10,044 nt of DNA from Lysobacterales bacterium (lineage in GTDB: Bacteria > Pseudomonadota > Gammaproteobacteria > Xanthomonadales > Marinicellaceae), in assembly GCA_015494035.1 (NCBI GenBank), contig WGBZ01000159.1, positions 1-10,044 of the forward strand. The letters run 5' to 3'. Under the pieces are notes generated by a model, which was not told the origin of the DNA, did no database searches, and was given only the letters and a program-made list of their open reading frames with translations. The translations under genes and the position numbers were made by a program. This document shows positions 1 through 9,311 of the stretch, one piece after another. How positions within the stretch are numbered: the first letter of the stretch is position 1; each line of letters begins with the position of its first letter.

Positions 1-308
1 AAGCTGCCGGAGAACCTGTTGAGAAACTGGAATTTCACCAGATAACCGAAAAAGACGGCAAACCTGTGTTCCGGTACATGAAAGCCATCGAAACCAAGCC
101 CATTTGTCTGGTGTGCCACGGCAAAAACATTGCCCCGCCGGTGGCCGAGAAAATCCGCCAGCTGTACCCCAACGACCAGGCCACTGGCTTTGAGGTGGGC
201 GACATTCGCGGCGCCTTCAGCATTGTTCAGCCGCTGGATAAACCGTTGCCCAAACCACTCAAGCCAGCGCCAGGCCTGGCTGACGACTCACCCGCGTCGT
301 CTCCATAA
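1..308 (+). CDS. DUF3365 / Tll0287-like c-type haem protein, 3' end only
   Basis: The reading frame is open from the left edge (first full codon at position 3) to the TAA at 306-308, so the N-terminus and any signal peptide lie outside the window. About 101 C-terminal residues are visible. They contain a CLVCH motif (CxxCH, nt 105-119), the covalent haem c attachment signature, followed by a conserved block with YP, a T-G-F-x-x-G stretch and GDIRGAFSI. This arrangement (KP-x-CLxCHG, then GDIRGA(F/W)S) is characteristic of the DUF3365 family, whose members are periplasmic or sensor-associated single-haem proteins. The last 25 residues are a Pro/Lys-rich tail. The exact physiological role is unknown for most of the family; electron transfer or redox/gas sensing is an inference. 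The stop codon overlaps the next ATG (TAATG), which suggests translational coupling with the CAP-domain gene. Confidence 0.82.
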   Translation, partial: AAGEPVEKLEFHQITEKDGKPVFRYMKAIETKPICLVCHGKNIAPPVAEKIRQLYPNDQATGFEVGDIRGAFSIVQPLDKPLPKPLKPAPGLADDSPASSP

Positions 309-856
309 TGATGCCACGCCTGATCAGATGGAGCGGGTTAATAGCCCTGATGTGGGCCTGGTCACTGCAAGCCCAGGACACTCACGATAGCGCAGGCAGC
401 GAGAGTGGCGCTGTTCAGGATTGCGGCACCAGTGAGCCAGCCCGGGAATTGGCCGGCTTGATTCTGCGCTCGGATAAACAACAACACCCACGCCTGCGCT
501 GCCATCGGGTATTGGCGCAACTGGCCGCGCAAAAAGCGCGTGCACTGGCCGAGTCCAATCGCATCTCGCACAGCGTCAATCACGAATTTCCCAACCAACA
601 GCTATTGCGGGGCGGACTGAAATTGCCGGTGACCTATCCGGTCATCGGCAATCAGGTGGAATCCATCCTTGGTGGCGGCCGCACGCCACTGCATGCCTTC
701 AAGCTGTTTATGGACAGCCCCCGGCACAAGGCCCACCTGATGGGCGAAACGGACTTTATGAAAAAACAGGACTGGCTGGGCGTTGGCTATTACCACGACC
801 CCAAAGGCCTGCACGAAGACTACTGGGTGGTGTATATCACCGAACTGAGACCCTAA
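308..856 (+). CDS. Exported CAP-domain (SCP/PR-1-like) protein
   Basis: This encodes 182 aa. Residues 1-23 look like a Sec signal peptide (positive MMPRLIR, then a hydrophobic stretch ending near LQAQ), so the mature protein should be periplasmic or secreted. Residues ~45-180 match the CAP fold: an early helix (LAQLAAQKARALAESNRISHS, H88), a VESI segment where classical members have GENI (E118), the SPRHKAHLM segment (H140), and the closing strands WLGVGYYHDP and YWVVYITE. H88, E118 and H140 correspond to members of the CAP cavity residue set. Cys39 and Cys65 could form a disulfide after export. Bacterial CAP proteins have varied and mostly unproven roles (lipid or peptide binding, envelope functions), so no specific function is assigned. 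The start overlaps the preceding stop by 1 nt; a second ATG directly follows at 311 and could be used instead. The gene is probably co-transcribed with the upstream haem-protein gene. Confidence 0.85.
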   Translation: MMPRLIRWSGLIALMWAWSLQAQDTHDSAGSESGAVQDCGTSEPARELAGLILRSDKQQHPRLRCHRVLAQLAAQKARALAESNRISHSVNHEFPNQQLLRGGLKLPVTYPVIGNQVESILGGGRTPLHAFKLFMDSPRHKAHLMGETDFMKKQDWLGVGYYHDPKGLHEDYWVVYITELRP

Positions 857-980
857 TCTCTATACTGGGGTCAATACACTTTTGCTGCCAGGTTTTTTGC
901 CAGTGAAGGAGAGATAAGGAACACCGCGTGATAGTTACAATGGAAAAAACATCTCTGCTGAATTGATACCCCGTATAAAC

Positions 981-1004
981 AAAATGCCCCAGCTGGGGCA
1001 TTTT
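981..1004. terminator. Bidirectional intrinsic terminator between the CAP gene and nrdB
   Basis: A perfect inverted repeat has arms AAAATGCCCC (981-990) and GGGGCATTTT (995-1004) around an AGCT loop. Because the arms start with A-runs and end with T-runs, the structure gives a GC-rich stem plus U-tract on both strands. It lies 125 nt after the CAP stop and 31 nt after the nrdB stop, so it can end both converging transcripts. The rest of 857-1034 shows no gene I can support. Confidence 0.85.
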
Positions 1005-1034
1005 GCGTTTCTGGCTTTGGGGCAGGAAGTGTGG

Positions 1035-2240
1035 TTAATCCCAGGTCAGGGCACCGCCGGTCTGGTATTCAGTCACGCGGGTTTCGAAGAAGTTTTTCTC
1101 TTTGCGCAGATTGGCCTGTTCGTCCAGCCACGGCAGGGTACATTTGGCGCCGGGGAAGGGTTCTTCCAGGCCCAGCTGGCGGGCGCGGCGGTTGGCCATG
1201 AAGCGGAACTGTTCGCTGTGGTCTTCGGCGTTATAACCGAGTATGGGTCGTGGTAGCAGGTAGCGTGCATAGGCTTTTTCGGCCGCTTCGGCTTCGTCCC
1301 ACATGTCGCGGATGGCCTGCGGGTCAAGCTGCACGTCGTTTTCCACCAGGATGTGCTTGACCACACGGATGCCGAAAGAAGCGTGCATGACTTCATCGCG
1401 CATGATGTACTGCAGTTGTTCAGCGGTGCCTTTCATCAGGCCACGGCGTTGCAGGGCAAAAACCGGCGAGAAGCCGTTGTAAAACCAGCAGCCTTCAAAA
1501 ATGGCGGCAAAGAAGATGTAGGCCATAACGAAGTTGGTCAGTTCGCCAGGGTCTTCCAGGTCAATGTCCGGGCGCAAGACGCTGTTTAGGCGTCGGTTGG
1601 CAATCTGGATCTTGGCGTTGATTTCCGGAATCACGCGGTAACGGTTGTAGATTTCACCCTGATCCAGGTTGAGGGATTCAATGCAGTGCTGGTAGGTCCA
1701 GGTGTGCAGGGCTTCTTCATACACCTGGCGGGCCTGATATATCTGCAATTCCGGTGCGCTCATCTTTTCCATCACCGCCAGGCCGATATTGCGCATGGCG
1801 AGAATGTCGGAGGTGGTCAGGTAGGCCAGCACGTTGGTGTAAACGTGTTTTTCGTCTTCGGTGAGCTTGTGGTTGAAGTCGTGCAGGTCGGAGCCCATGT
1901 TGATGTCGGTGGGCGTCCAGTGGTTTTTGTTGGCGTTGAGGAAATACTTCCAGGCCCACGGGTATTTGAACGGGGCCAGCTGGTTAATGTCGGTTTTGCC
2001 GTTGATGATGCGCTTGTCTTCGGCCCGCACGGGTTCGGCGCCCCCGCTAAGCTGCACGCGATCCGGCCCAGTGGAAACCGGCGCCTTGATGCCGGCCGAA
2101 ACCGGCGCTTTCCGTGCGTTGCCAGGTTCGCGGTCGGCGCTTTCCGCGCCGGTGACTTCTGTGATTTCAGGCAGCTTGGCAGCCGCGGTCTTGGCCTTGT
2201 CCTTTTTCAGTTGTCCGATGGGGTCGTCCCAGTTAAGCAT
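1035..2240 (-). CDS. nrdB: Class Ia ribonucleoside-diphosphate reductase, beta (R2) subunit
   Basis: This is the small subunit of aerobic ribonucleotide reductase. It houses the diiron-tyrosyl radical that NrdA uses to reduce ribonucleoside diphosphates to deoxyribonucleotides in the cytoplasm. With the ATG start at 2240 it has 401 aa. All expected metal ligands are visible: D145, E176 and H179 (EALH), E249 (IFEG), E283 and H286 (RDEVMH). Y183, seven residues after E176, is the radical tyrosine position, so this is a normal tyrosyl enzyme and not a Phe-type class Ic protein. The spacing of ligands matches E. coli R2 closely (31 residues D to E, 34 between the last two Glu). The C-terminal tail EYQTGGALTWD provides the Tyr and the NrdA-docking peptide. 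The first ~70 residues are a variable Ala/Pro/Lys-rich extension with a short tandem duplication. An in-frame GTG at 2246 is possible, but the Shine-Dalgarno spacing and the MLNWDDP beginning favour the ATG. It follows nrdA in the same direction. Confidence 0.97.
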   Translation of the reverse strand: MLNWDDPIGQLKKDKAKTAAAKLPEITEVTGAESADREPGNARKAPVSAGIKAPVSTGPDRVQLSGGAEPVRAEDKRIINGKTDINQLAPFKYPWAWKYFLNANKNHWTPTDINMGSDLHDFNHKLTEDEKHVYTNVLAYLTTSDILAMRNIGLAVMEKMSAPELQIYQARQVYEEALHTWTYQHCIESLNLDQGEIYNRYRVIPEINAKIQIANRRLNSVLRPDIDLEDPGELTNFVMAYIFFAAIFEGCWFYNGFSPVFALQRRGLMKGTAEQLQYIMRDEVMHASFGIRVVKHILVENDVQLDPQAIRDMWDEAEAAEKAYARYLLPRPILGYNAEDHSEQFRFMANRRARQLGLEEPFPGAKCTLPWLDEQANLRKEKNFFETRVTEYQTGGALTWD

Positions 2241-2249
2241 GTCCACACA

Positions 2250-2257
2250 CCTTTTTT
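2250..2257 (-). promoter_or_regulatory. Ribosome binding site of nrdB that decides the start
   Basis: On the minus strand AAAAAAGG is followed by nine bases (TGTGTGGAC) and then ATG at 2240. The alternative GTG at 2246 would be only three bases from the AAGG, which is too close. This supports the ATG as the start. Confidence 0.6.
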
Positions 2258-2279
2258 ATGTTGTTGGTCACTTTGATAG

Positions 2280-2440
2280 TGAGCCTCTGATTGAATCGTG
2301 ACACGGCACCTTGCGGCGTAAAATCGTCCATTTCTGCGTTGCAAACCTTCACAATAGCCTTGCTATTGCGTGCGGTTTGCGCCTGGAACTGAACAATTTT
2401 TCACGATAATCTGCTCGCGCCAGATTCAATCAGAGTCTCC
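2280..2440. mobile_element. MITE-like palindromic element, copy 1 (between nrdA and nrdB)
   Basis: This 161-bp non-coding element has terminal inverted repeats. The 13-mer CTCTGATTGAATC (2285-2297) is matched perfectly by GATTCAATCAGAG (2423-2435), and the outermost bases are TGAG(C) on the left and (T)CTCC on the right. The whole interior is a long imperfect palindrome: GCAAACC (2341-2347) pairs with GGTTTGC (2374-2380), and the apex is CAATAGC/GCTATTG (2352-2358 and 2362-2368). Flanks are ATAG (2276-2279) and CTAG (2441-2444), a possible 4-bp target duplication with one change. It is homologous to the copy at 5766-5923. It has no room for a transposase, so any mobility would need one in trans; the ends and YTAR-like flanks resemble IS5-group elements, which is an inference. 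It lies 56 nt after nrdA and 39 nt before the nrdB ATG, so it is transcribed inside the operon. Confidence 0.75.
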
Positions 2441-2496
2441 CTAGTGAGTTATAGCGCAATGCGGCGGACGACTCAAGCCGCCCGCCCACCCGGGTT

Positions 2497-5367
<2,871 letters not shown>

Positions 5368-5422
5368 GCTGGCTCCGAGAAAAAATGTTTTACATCAATG
5401 GGTTGCCGGTGCCTGGGCTGCG

Positions 5423-5431
5423 TTGTCCACA
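5423..5431 (+). promoter_or_regulatory. DnaA-box-like 9-mer upstream of nrdA
   Basis: TTGTCCACA differs at one base from the strong DnaA box TTATCCACA. It lies 55 nt upstream of the nrdA start. E. coli nrdAB is known to be controlled by DnaA through such boxes, so the position is sensible. A single 9-mer with one mismatch can easily occur by chance, and no second box was found near it. Confidence 0.25.
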
Positions 5432-5544
5432 GGCGGCTCCCGGTGTGTGCTCACTGAGGGGGATAGTGATGCGCCACGCGCCCGGCGGCACGAGTCTCCC
5501 TCATGGCAGTGGCGGACTTGATGGCTCGTTTTTATTCGTGAAGG

Positions 5545-5583
5545 GGCGCTTTAGGTTGCAGAAGCCCTGCAAGAAAAAGCGCC
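5545..5583. other. Two-stem hairpin in the nrdA upstream region
   Basis: The outer arms GGCGCTTT (5545-5552) and AAAGCGCC (5576-5583) are perfectly complementary. Inside them TTGCAG (5556-5561) pairs with CTGCAA (5567-5572) around a five-base loop, with a symmetric three-base internal loop between the stems. Neither strand has a T-run directly after it, so it is not a standard intrinsic terminator. If nrdA transcription starts to its right it would fold in the nrdA leader RNA. It could be a control element or a DNA-level palindrome; function is unknown. Confidence 0.5.
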
Positions 5584-5765
5584 TGGGGAAGTTGTTTTGA
5601 GCCCCTGAATTCCGTCTGATCTGGACACTACCTTAGCACGATTTTAGCCAAAATCCAGAGGCAAAATTTGAATTGCTTTCACAGAAATCAACCAAGATTT
5701 TCAACCATGCCAGGCACAGGCCCGGGCAACCCCATCAACGGCGGGCGTTTGCCAAATGAAGTTAA

Positions 5766-5923
5766 GGAAGCTCTGATCGAATCGTGAACTTGCTTCTCAC
5801 GCCTGAAATGTCCGATAACTGTGTTGAAGTTCTTGCGAATAGCCCGCTATTGGCTGCGAACTCCGCCTTGTTCTCGAACATTTCCGGCATAACCTGCTTC
5901 GTCCAGATTCAATCAGAGCTTCC
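5766..5923. mobile_element. MITE-like palindromic element, copy 2 (between nrdA and polA)
   Basis: This 158-bp element has 18-bp terminal inverted repeats, GGAAGCTCTGATCGAATC (5766-5783) and GATTCAATCAGAGCTTCC (5906-5923), with one mismatch. It is flanked on both sides by TTAA (5762-5765 and 5924-5927), consistent with a 4-bp YTAR-type target duplication as made by IS5-group transposases. The interior is self-complementary along most of its length, for example GAAATGT against ACATTTC and AGTTC against GAACT, with apex AATAGC-CC-GCTATT (5839-5852). It shares ends, apex and length with the copy at 2280-2440 but the arms have diverged. It has no coding capacity. It sits about 150 bp upstream of the polA promoter and nearly 400 bp upstream of nrdA, so it probably does not interrupt either core promoter. 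Confidence 0.8.
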
Positions 5924-6076
5924 TTAAAGAATCGCATGAAGTCAGGGCCAAAAATCGTCCATGGAAATCGGCGAATGTGACAAAAATTAACAGAATCAGG
6001 CTGATAGAAAAAAATTTACCAAGGCTGAAAATAATCCTGCCGTGGCCTGTCTGCAAGCGGTCTGTTGGGGCCTGAC

Positions 6077-6085
6077 TGGTATAAT
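6077..6085 (+). promoter_or_regulatory. polA: Extended -10 promoter of polA
   Basis: TGGTATAAT is a perfect TGn extended -10 with consensus TATAAT (6080-6085). No good -35 hexamer is found 16-18 bp upstream, which is acceptable for extended -10 promoters. Transcription would start near 6092, leaving a leader of only about 20 nt before the ATG at 6113. A weak Shine-Dalgarno (ACAGG, 6101-6105) precedes the start. Confidence 0.65.
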
Positions 6086-6112
6086 GGCGGTTTTCCAGCC
6101 ACAGGCTAGTGC

Positions 6113-8836
6113 ATGAGCGATTCCAGCCCCTCCTCAACTCTGTCAACCCCACCAGAAAGCACGCCGTCTGCGGCCGAAAATACCCTGTATCTGGTGGATG
6201 GTTCATCATATCTGTACCGCGCCTTTCATGTGCCGGCACTGCAACGGTTGAGCAATGCCGAAGGGCAACCCACCGGCGCGTTGTATGGCGTGATCAATAT
6301 GGTCAAAAGCCTGCTGGAGAGCGAAAACCCACGCCACATGGCGGTGGTGTTTGATGCCCCGGGCAAGAATTTTCGCCACGACCTGTTTGAGGACTATAAG
6401 GCCAACCGACCACTCATGCCCGAGGAGTTGAAATCGCAGATTGAACCGCTCAAGGCCTTTATCCGCGCCATGGGCATCCCCTTGATTGAAGTGCCGGGGG
6501 TGGAGGCCGATGATGTGATTGGCACGCTGGCTGAAAAAGCCACGGAAAAAGGCATGTCGGTGGTGATTTCCACCAGCGACAAGGACATGGCCCAACTGGT
6601 GAATGAAAAGGTCAGCCTGGTCAATACCATGACCGGCAAGGCCATGGACGCAGCAGGCGTTGAGGAAAAATTTGGCGTCAAGCCGGAGCAAATAGTGGAC
6701 TTTCTGGCCCTGACCGGCGATGCCTCCGATAACATTCCGGGCGTGCCCAGGGTGGGTGCCAAAACCGCGGCCAAATGGTTGCAGAAGTACGGCAGTGTGG
6801 ATGAATTGCTGGCCCATGCCGATGAAATCACCGGCAAGGTAGGAGAATCACTGCGAGCGCACAAGGCGCAATTGCCGCTGAGTCGTGAACTGGTCACCAT
6901 AAAACGCGATCTGGATCTGGACATCGATCCGGCTGAGCTGGTGTTGGGTGAGACCGACCCGGGCACGCTGGATGCCCTGATTGAGCAATACGGCATGTTT
7001 TCCCTGCGCGAGGAGAAAAAACCGGCACCGAAAAAAGGCGATTACGTCACCATTCAGGACGAAAAGACCCTGGACAAGTGGCTGGCCGATGCCAAACGAC
7101 GCGGCGTGCTGTCGCTGGACCTGGAAACCACCAGTCTTGACCCCATGCAGGCCGACATCGTGGGCTTTTCCATCGCTTCCACACCCGGGCAAGCGGCTTA
7201 CATTCCGGTGGGCCATCAGACTGAAGAGAAGCAGTTGCCACGCGAAGTGGTGCTGGAAAAAATCCTGAAAGTGGCCAATGACCCGGCGGTCAACCTCATC
7301 GGTCAGCATTTTAAGTACGACATGAACGTGCTGGCGGCCAACGGCGCGCAGGTGCGAGCGCCGGATTTTGACACCATGCTCGAGTCCTATGTGCTTAATC
7401 CCAGCGCCACCCGCCACGACATGGACTCATTGGCGCGGCATTACCTGAACCGCGAAACCATCAAATACGAGGACATTTGCGGCAAGGGCGCCAAACAGAT
7501 CTGTTTTTCGCAACTGCCGCTGGACCAGGCCACGGCCTATGCCGCAGAAGACGCCGATGTGACCCTGCAACTGCACCAGGTGTTGTGGGACAAGCTGAAG
7601 AAAACCGAGGGCCAGAAACGGGTTTTTGAAGACATTGAAATGCCGCTGGTGCCGGTGCTGGCGAAAATGGAACAGACTGGTGTGCTGATTGACAAGGACG
7701 AACTGCAGCGGCAGTCGCAAGAACTGGCCGGGAAAATGCGGCAGCTGGAGCAGAAAGCCTGGGCGCTGGCCGGGCACGAGTTCAACCTTAACTCCACCAA
7801 GCAGATCAAGCAGGTACTGTTTGAGGAAATGGGTTTGCCGGTGTTGCGCAAGACCCCCAAAGGCCAGCCCTCCACCGCCGAAGACGTACTGGAAGAACTG
7901 GCGCGCGAATACGACCTGCCGCGCTTGATACTGCAATACCGTTCACTGGCCAAGCTCAAGTCCACCTACCTCGACAAGCTGCCCAAACAGATCAACCCCA
8001 AAACTGGCCGCGTGCACACCCAGTATCACCAGGCCAACACCAGTACCGGCCGGTTGTCCTCGTCCAACCCCAATTTGCAGAATATTCCCATTCGCACGCC
8101 GGAGGGTAACCGCATACGCAAGGCCTTTATTGCCAGCCCCGGCAACAAGATCGCTGCGGCGGACTATTCGCAGATTGAATTGCGCATCATGGCCCATTTG
8201 TCCGGCGATGAAAACCTGCTGGATGCCTTTGCCAAAGGTCAGGACGTGCACGCACGCACCGCTTCGGAAGTGTTCGGCGTGCCCATGGACGAGGTCACGC
8301 CGCAACAACGGCGCACCGCCAAGGCCATCAATTTTGGCCTGATGTACGGCATGAGCGCCTTTGGGCTGGCCAAACAGCTGGGCATCAGCCGCGAAGAAGC
8401 CCAGGCCTATATGGACACCTATTTTGCCAAATACCCCAAGGTGTTCGAGTTTATCGAAAGCCTGCGCCAGAAAGCCCGCGAGCAGGGCTACCTGGACACC
8501 ATTTTTGGTCGTCGGATCTATTTCCCCGACATCAACAGCCGCAACAAACGTGTGGCGGCCGCCGCCGAGCGGGCTGCCATCAATGCGCCGTTGCAGGGTT
8601 CGGCGGCAGACATCATCAAACGCGCCATGATCGGGGTTGACAAGGCGCTGAGTGAGGCGTATCCGGACGTCAAAACCATTATGCAGGTGCACGATGAATT
8701 GGTATTCGAGGTGCCGGAGGACAAGGTCGATGCAGTGAGTCAAGTGATTACCCGGGAAATGGAAAATGCCGCACAGCTGAAAGTGCCGCTGAAGGTTGAC
8801 CTGGGCGTGGGGAACAACTGGCAAGAGGCGCATTAG
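6113..8836 (+). CDS. polA: DNA polymerase I (5'-3' exo, 3'-5' exo and polymerase domains)
   Basis: This is the repair polymerase that removes RNA primers and fills gaps, 907 aa. Residues ~23-300 are the 5'-3' exonuclease (LVDGSSYLYRAFH, VVFDAPGKNFRHD, GVEADDVIGTLA, STSDKDMAQLV, TGDASDNIPGV). Residues ~310-500 are the 3'-5' proofreading domain, and it looks active: D336 and E338 (DLET), D403 (KYD), Y476 and D480 (YAAEDAD) match E. coli D355, E357, D424, Y497 and D501. The polymerase domain has motif A with D684 (ADYSQIELR), motif B with R733, K737, F741 and Y745 (RRTAKAINFGLMYG), and motif C with D861 (VHDEL). Phe at the F762-equivalent position is the E. coli-like state. The N-terminus carries ~22 extra Ser/Thr/Pro-rich residues before the conserved core, probably disordered. 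The ATG follows a perfect extended -10 promoter closely. The globin gene begins 36 nt after the stop with no terminator between. Confidence 0.98.
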   Translation: MSDSSPSSTLSTPPESTPSAAENTLYLVDGSSYLYRAFHVPALQRLSNAEGQPTGALYGVINMVKSLLESENPRHMAVVFDAPGKNFRHDLFEDYKANRPLMPEELKSQIEPLKAFIRAMGIPLIEVPGVEADDVIGTLAEKATEKGMSVVISTSDKDMAQLVNEKVSLVNTMTGKAMDAAGVEEKFGVKPEQIVDFLALTGDASDNIPGVPRVGAKTAAKWLQKYGSVDELLAHADEITGKVGESLRAHKAQLPLSRELVTIKRDLDLDIDPAELVLGETDPGTLDALIEQYGMFSLREEKKPAPKKGDYVTIQDEKTLDKWLADAKRRGVLSLDLETTSLDPMQADIVGFSIASTPGQAAYIPVGHQTEEKQLPREVVLEKILKVANDPAVNLIGQHFKYDMNVLAANGAQVRAPDFDTMLESYVLNPSATRHDMDSLARHYLNRETIKYEDICGKGAKQICFSQLPLDQATAYAAEDADVTLQLHQVLWDKLKKTEGQKRVFEDIEMPLVPVLAKMEQTGVLIDKDELQRQSQELAGKMRQLEQKAWALAGHEFNLNSTKQIKQVLFEEMGLPVLRKTPKGQPSTAEDVLEELAREYDLPRLILQYRSLAKLKSTYLDKLPKQINPKTGRVHTQYHQANTSTGRLSSSNPNLQNIPIRTPEGNRIRKAFIASPGNKIAAADYSQIELRIMAHLSGDENLLDAFAKGQDVHARTASEVFGVPMDEVTPQQRRTAKAINFGLMYGMSAFGLAKQLGISREEAQAYMDTYFAKYPKVFEFIESLRQKAREQGYLDTIFGRRIYFPDINSRNKRVAAAAERAAINAPLQGSAADIIKRAMIGVDKALSEAYPDVKTIMQVHDELVFEVPEDKVDAVSQVITREMENAAQLKVPLKVDLGVGNNWQEAH

Positions 8837-8872
8837 TATCGAAAATCTCAGCAAAAACCACAGGCCACAGGC

Positions 8873-9274
8873 ATGACACCCACCCATTTGAATCCGCAAA
8901 CCACCCTCTACCAGCGACTGGGCGGCGAAAGCCGGCTGCACGAGCTGGTCAACCGCTTTTACGACATCATGGAAAGCGATCCTGAAGCGGCGGACATCCA
9001 CGCCATGCATGGCAGTGACACCACTGAAATCCGCGAAAAACTGTTCGATTTTCTTTCTGGCTGGATGGGTGGCCCGGTGCGTTATCCGCAAAAATATGGG
9101 CCGCCGGCCATGCGCAGGCGCCACCTACCATTTGCCATTGGTGAGAAGGAAAAGCGCCAATGGCTGCATTGCATGGCTCGTGCCATGGAAGACTGCGGGA
9201 TCGATACCGAATTGCGCGCGCACCTCCACCAGGCCTTCGAGCGCACCGCCGATCATTTCAGAAACCGGCCCTGA
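8873..9274 (+). CDS. Group II truncated haemoglobin (2/2 globin, trHbO-like)
   Basis: This encodes 133 aa with no signal peptide, so it is cytoplasmic. It begins with the family LYQRLGGESRLHELVNRFYDIM segment, which includes the B10 tyrosine (Y30). Next come AMH (44-46, the CD1 region, often His-containing in proteobacterial members), the FLSGWMGGP turn, YGPPAMRRRHLPFAIG with the proximal haem ligand H84, and QWLHCM with the group II marker Trp at G8 (W97). The RRRHLPF and W(G8) combination separates it from group I and III proteins. Family members bind O2, NO or other small ligands and are linked to oxidative or nitrosative stress or redox chemistry; the ligand here is not known. It starts 36 nt after polA and is followed after 37 nt by the SirB2 gene, so it is likely part of a polA-led transcript. 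Confidence 0.92.
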   Translation: MTPTHLNPQTTLYQRLGGESRLHELVNRFYDIMESDPEAADIHAMHGSDTTEIREKLFDFLSGWMGGPVRYPQKYGPPAMRRRHLPFAIGEKEKRQWLHCMARAMEDCGIDTELRAHLHQAFERTADHFRNRP

Positions 9275-9311
9275 GTCGGTTGTTCCTCCCTTTTCAACAA
9301 TGGAAACACCC

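Larger units (their letters stand above)
5368..6112. other. Divergent nrdA-polA intergenic control region (745 bp)
   Basis: No convincing protein gene is present. From left to right it contains the nrdA start side with CGGAG before the ATG, a DnaA-box-like 9-mer (5423-5431), a two-stem hairpin (5545-5583), an AT-rich stretch at about 5630-5700 where the nrdA promoter most likely lies, the second MITE-like element (5766-5923), another AT-rich stretch (5924-6040) and the polA promoter (6077-6085). A minus-strand TAAAAT (5641-5646) could be an nrdA -10 box, but no good -35 box lies at the right distance. No complete NrdR box pair was seen. Confidence 0.7.

Noticed and set aside
928..966. A 12-codon frame starting GTG after AAGGA, downstream of the CAP gene
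   Set aside because: It is too short to judge, nothing in the same direction follows before the terminator, and its composition is unremarkable.
2241..2246. GTG start for NrdB two codons upstream of the ATG at 2240
   Set aside because: The AAGG ribosome site would be only 3 nt away from the GTG but 9 nt from the ATG, and related proteins begin close to MLNWD.
2277..2448. TAGTGAG on both sides of MITE copy 1 as a 7-bp target duplication
   Set aside because: This would make the two inverted-repeat ends unequal in length, and copy 2 has a clean 4-bp TTAA duplication. The extra TGAG match is more simply the mutated left end of the element.
5385..5600. A 71-codon plus-strand frame in the nrdA upstream region
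   Set aside because: It has no clear ribosome site or recognisable domain, and it runs through the hairpin at 5545-5583.
5625..5640. NrdR-box-like ACACTACCTTAGCAC upstream of nrdA
   Set aside because: Only one half (ACACTA) fits; the second half lacks TAGTGT and no second box at the usual spacing was seen.
7943..9124. A 393-codon frame on the minus strand across polA and the globin gene
   Set aside because: It is antisense to strongly conserved polymerase motifs, has no recognisable domain, and is explained by the codon bias of the GC-rich sense genes.
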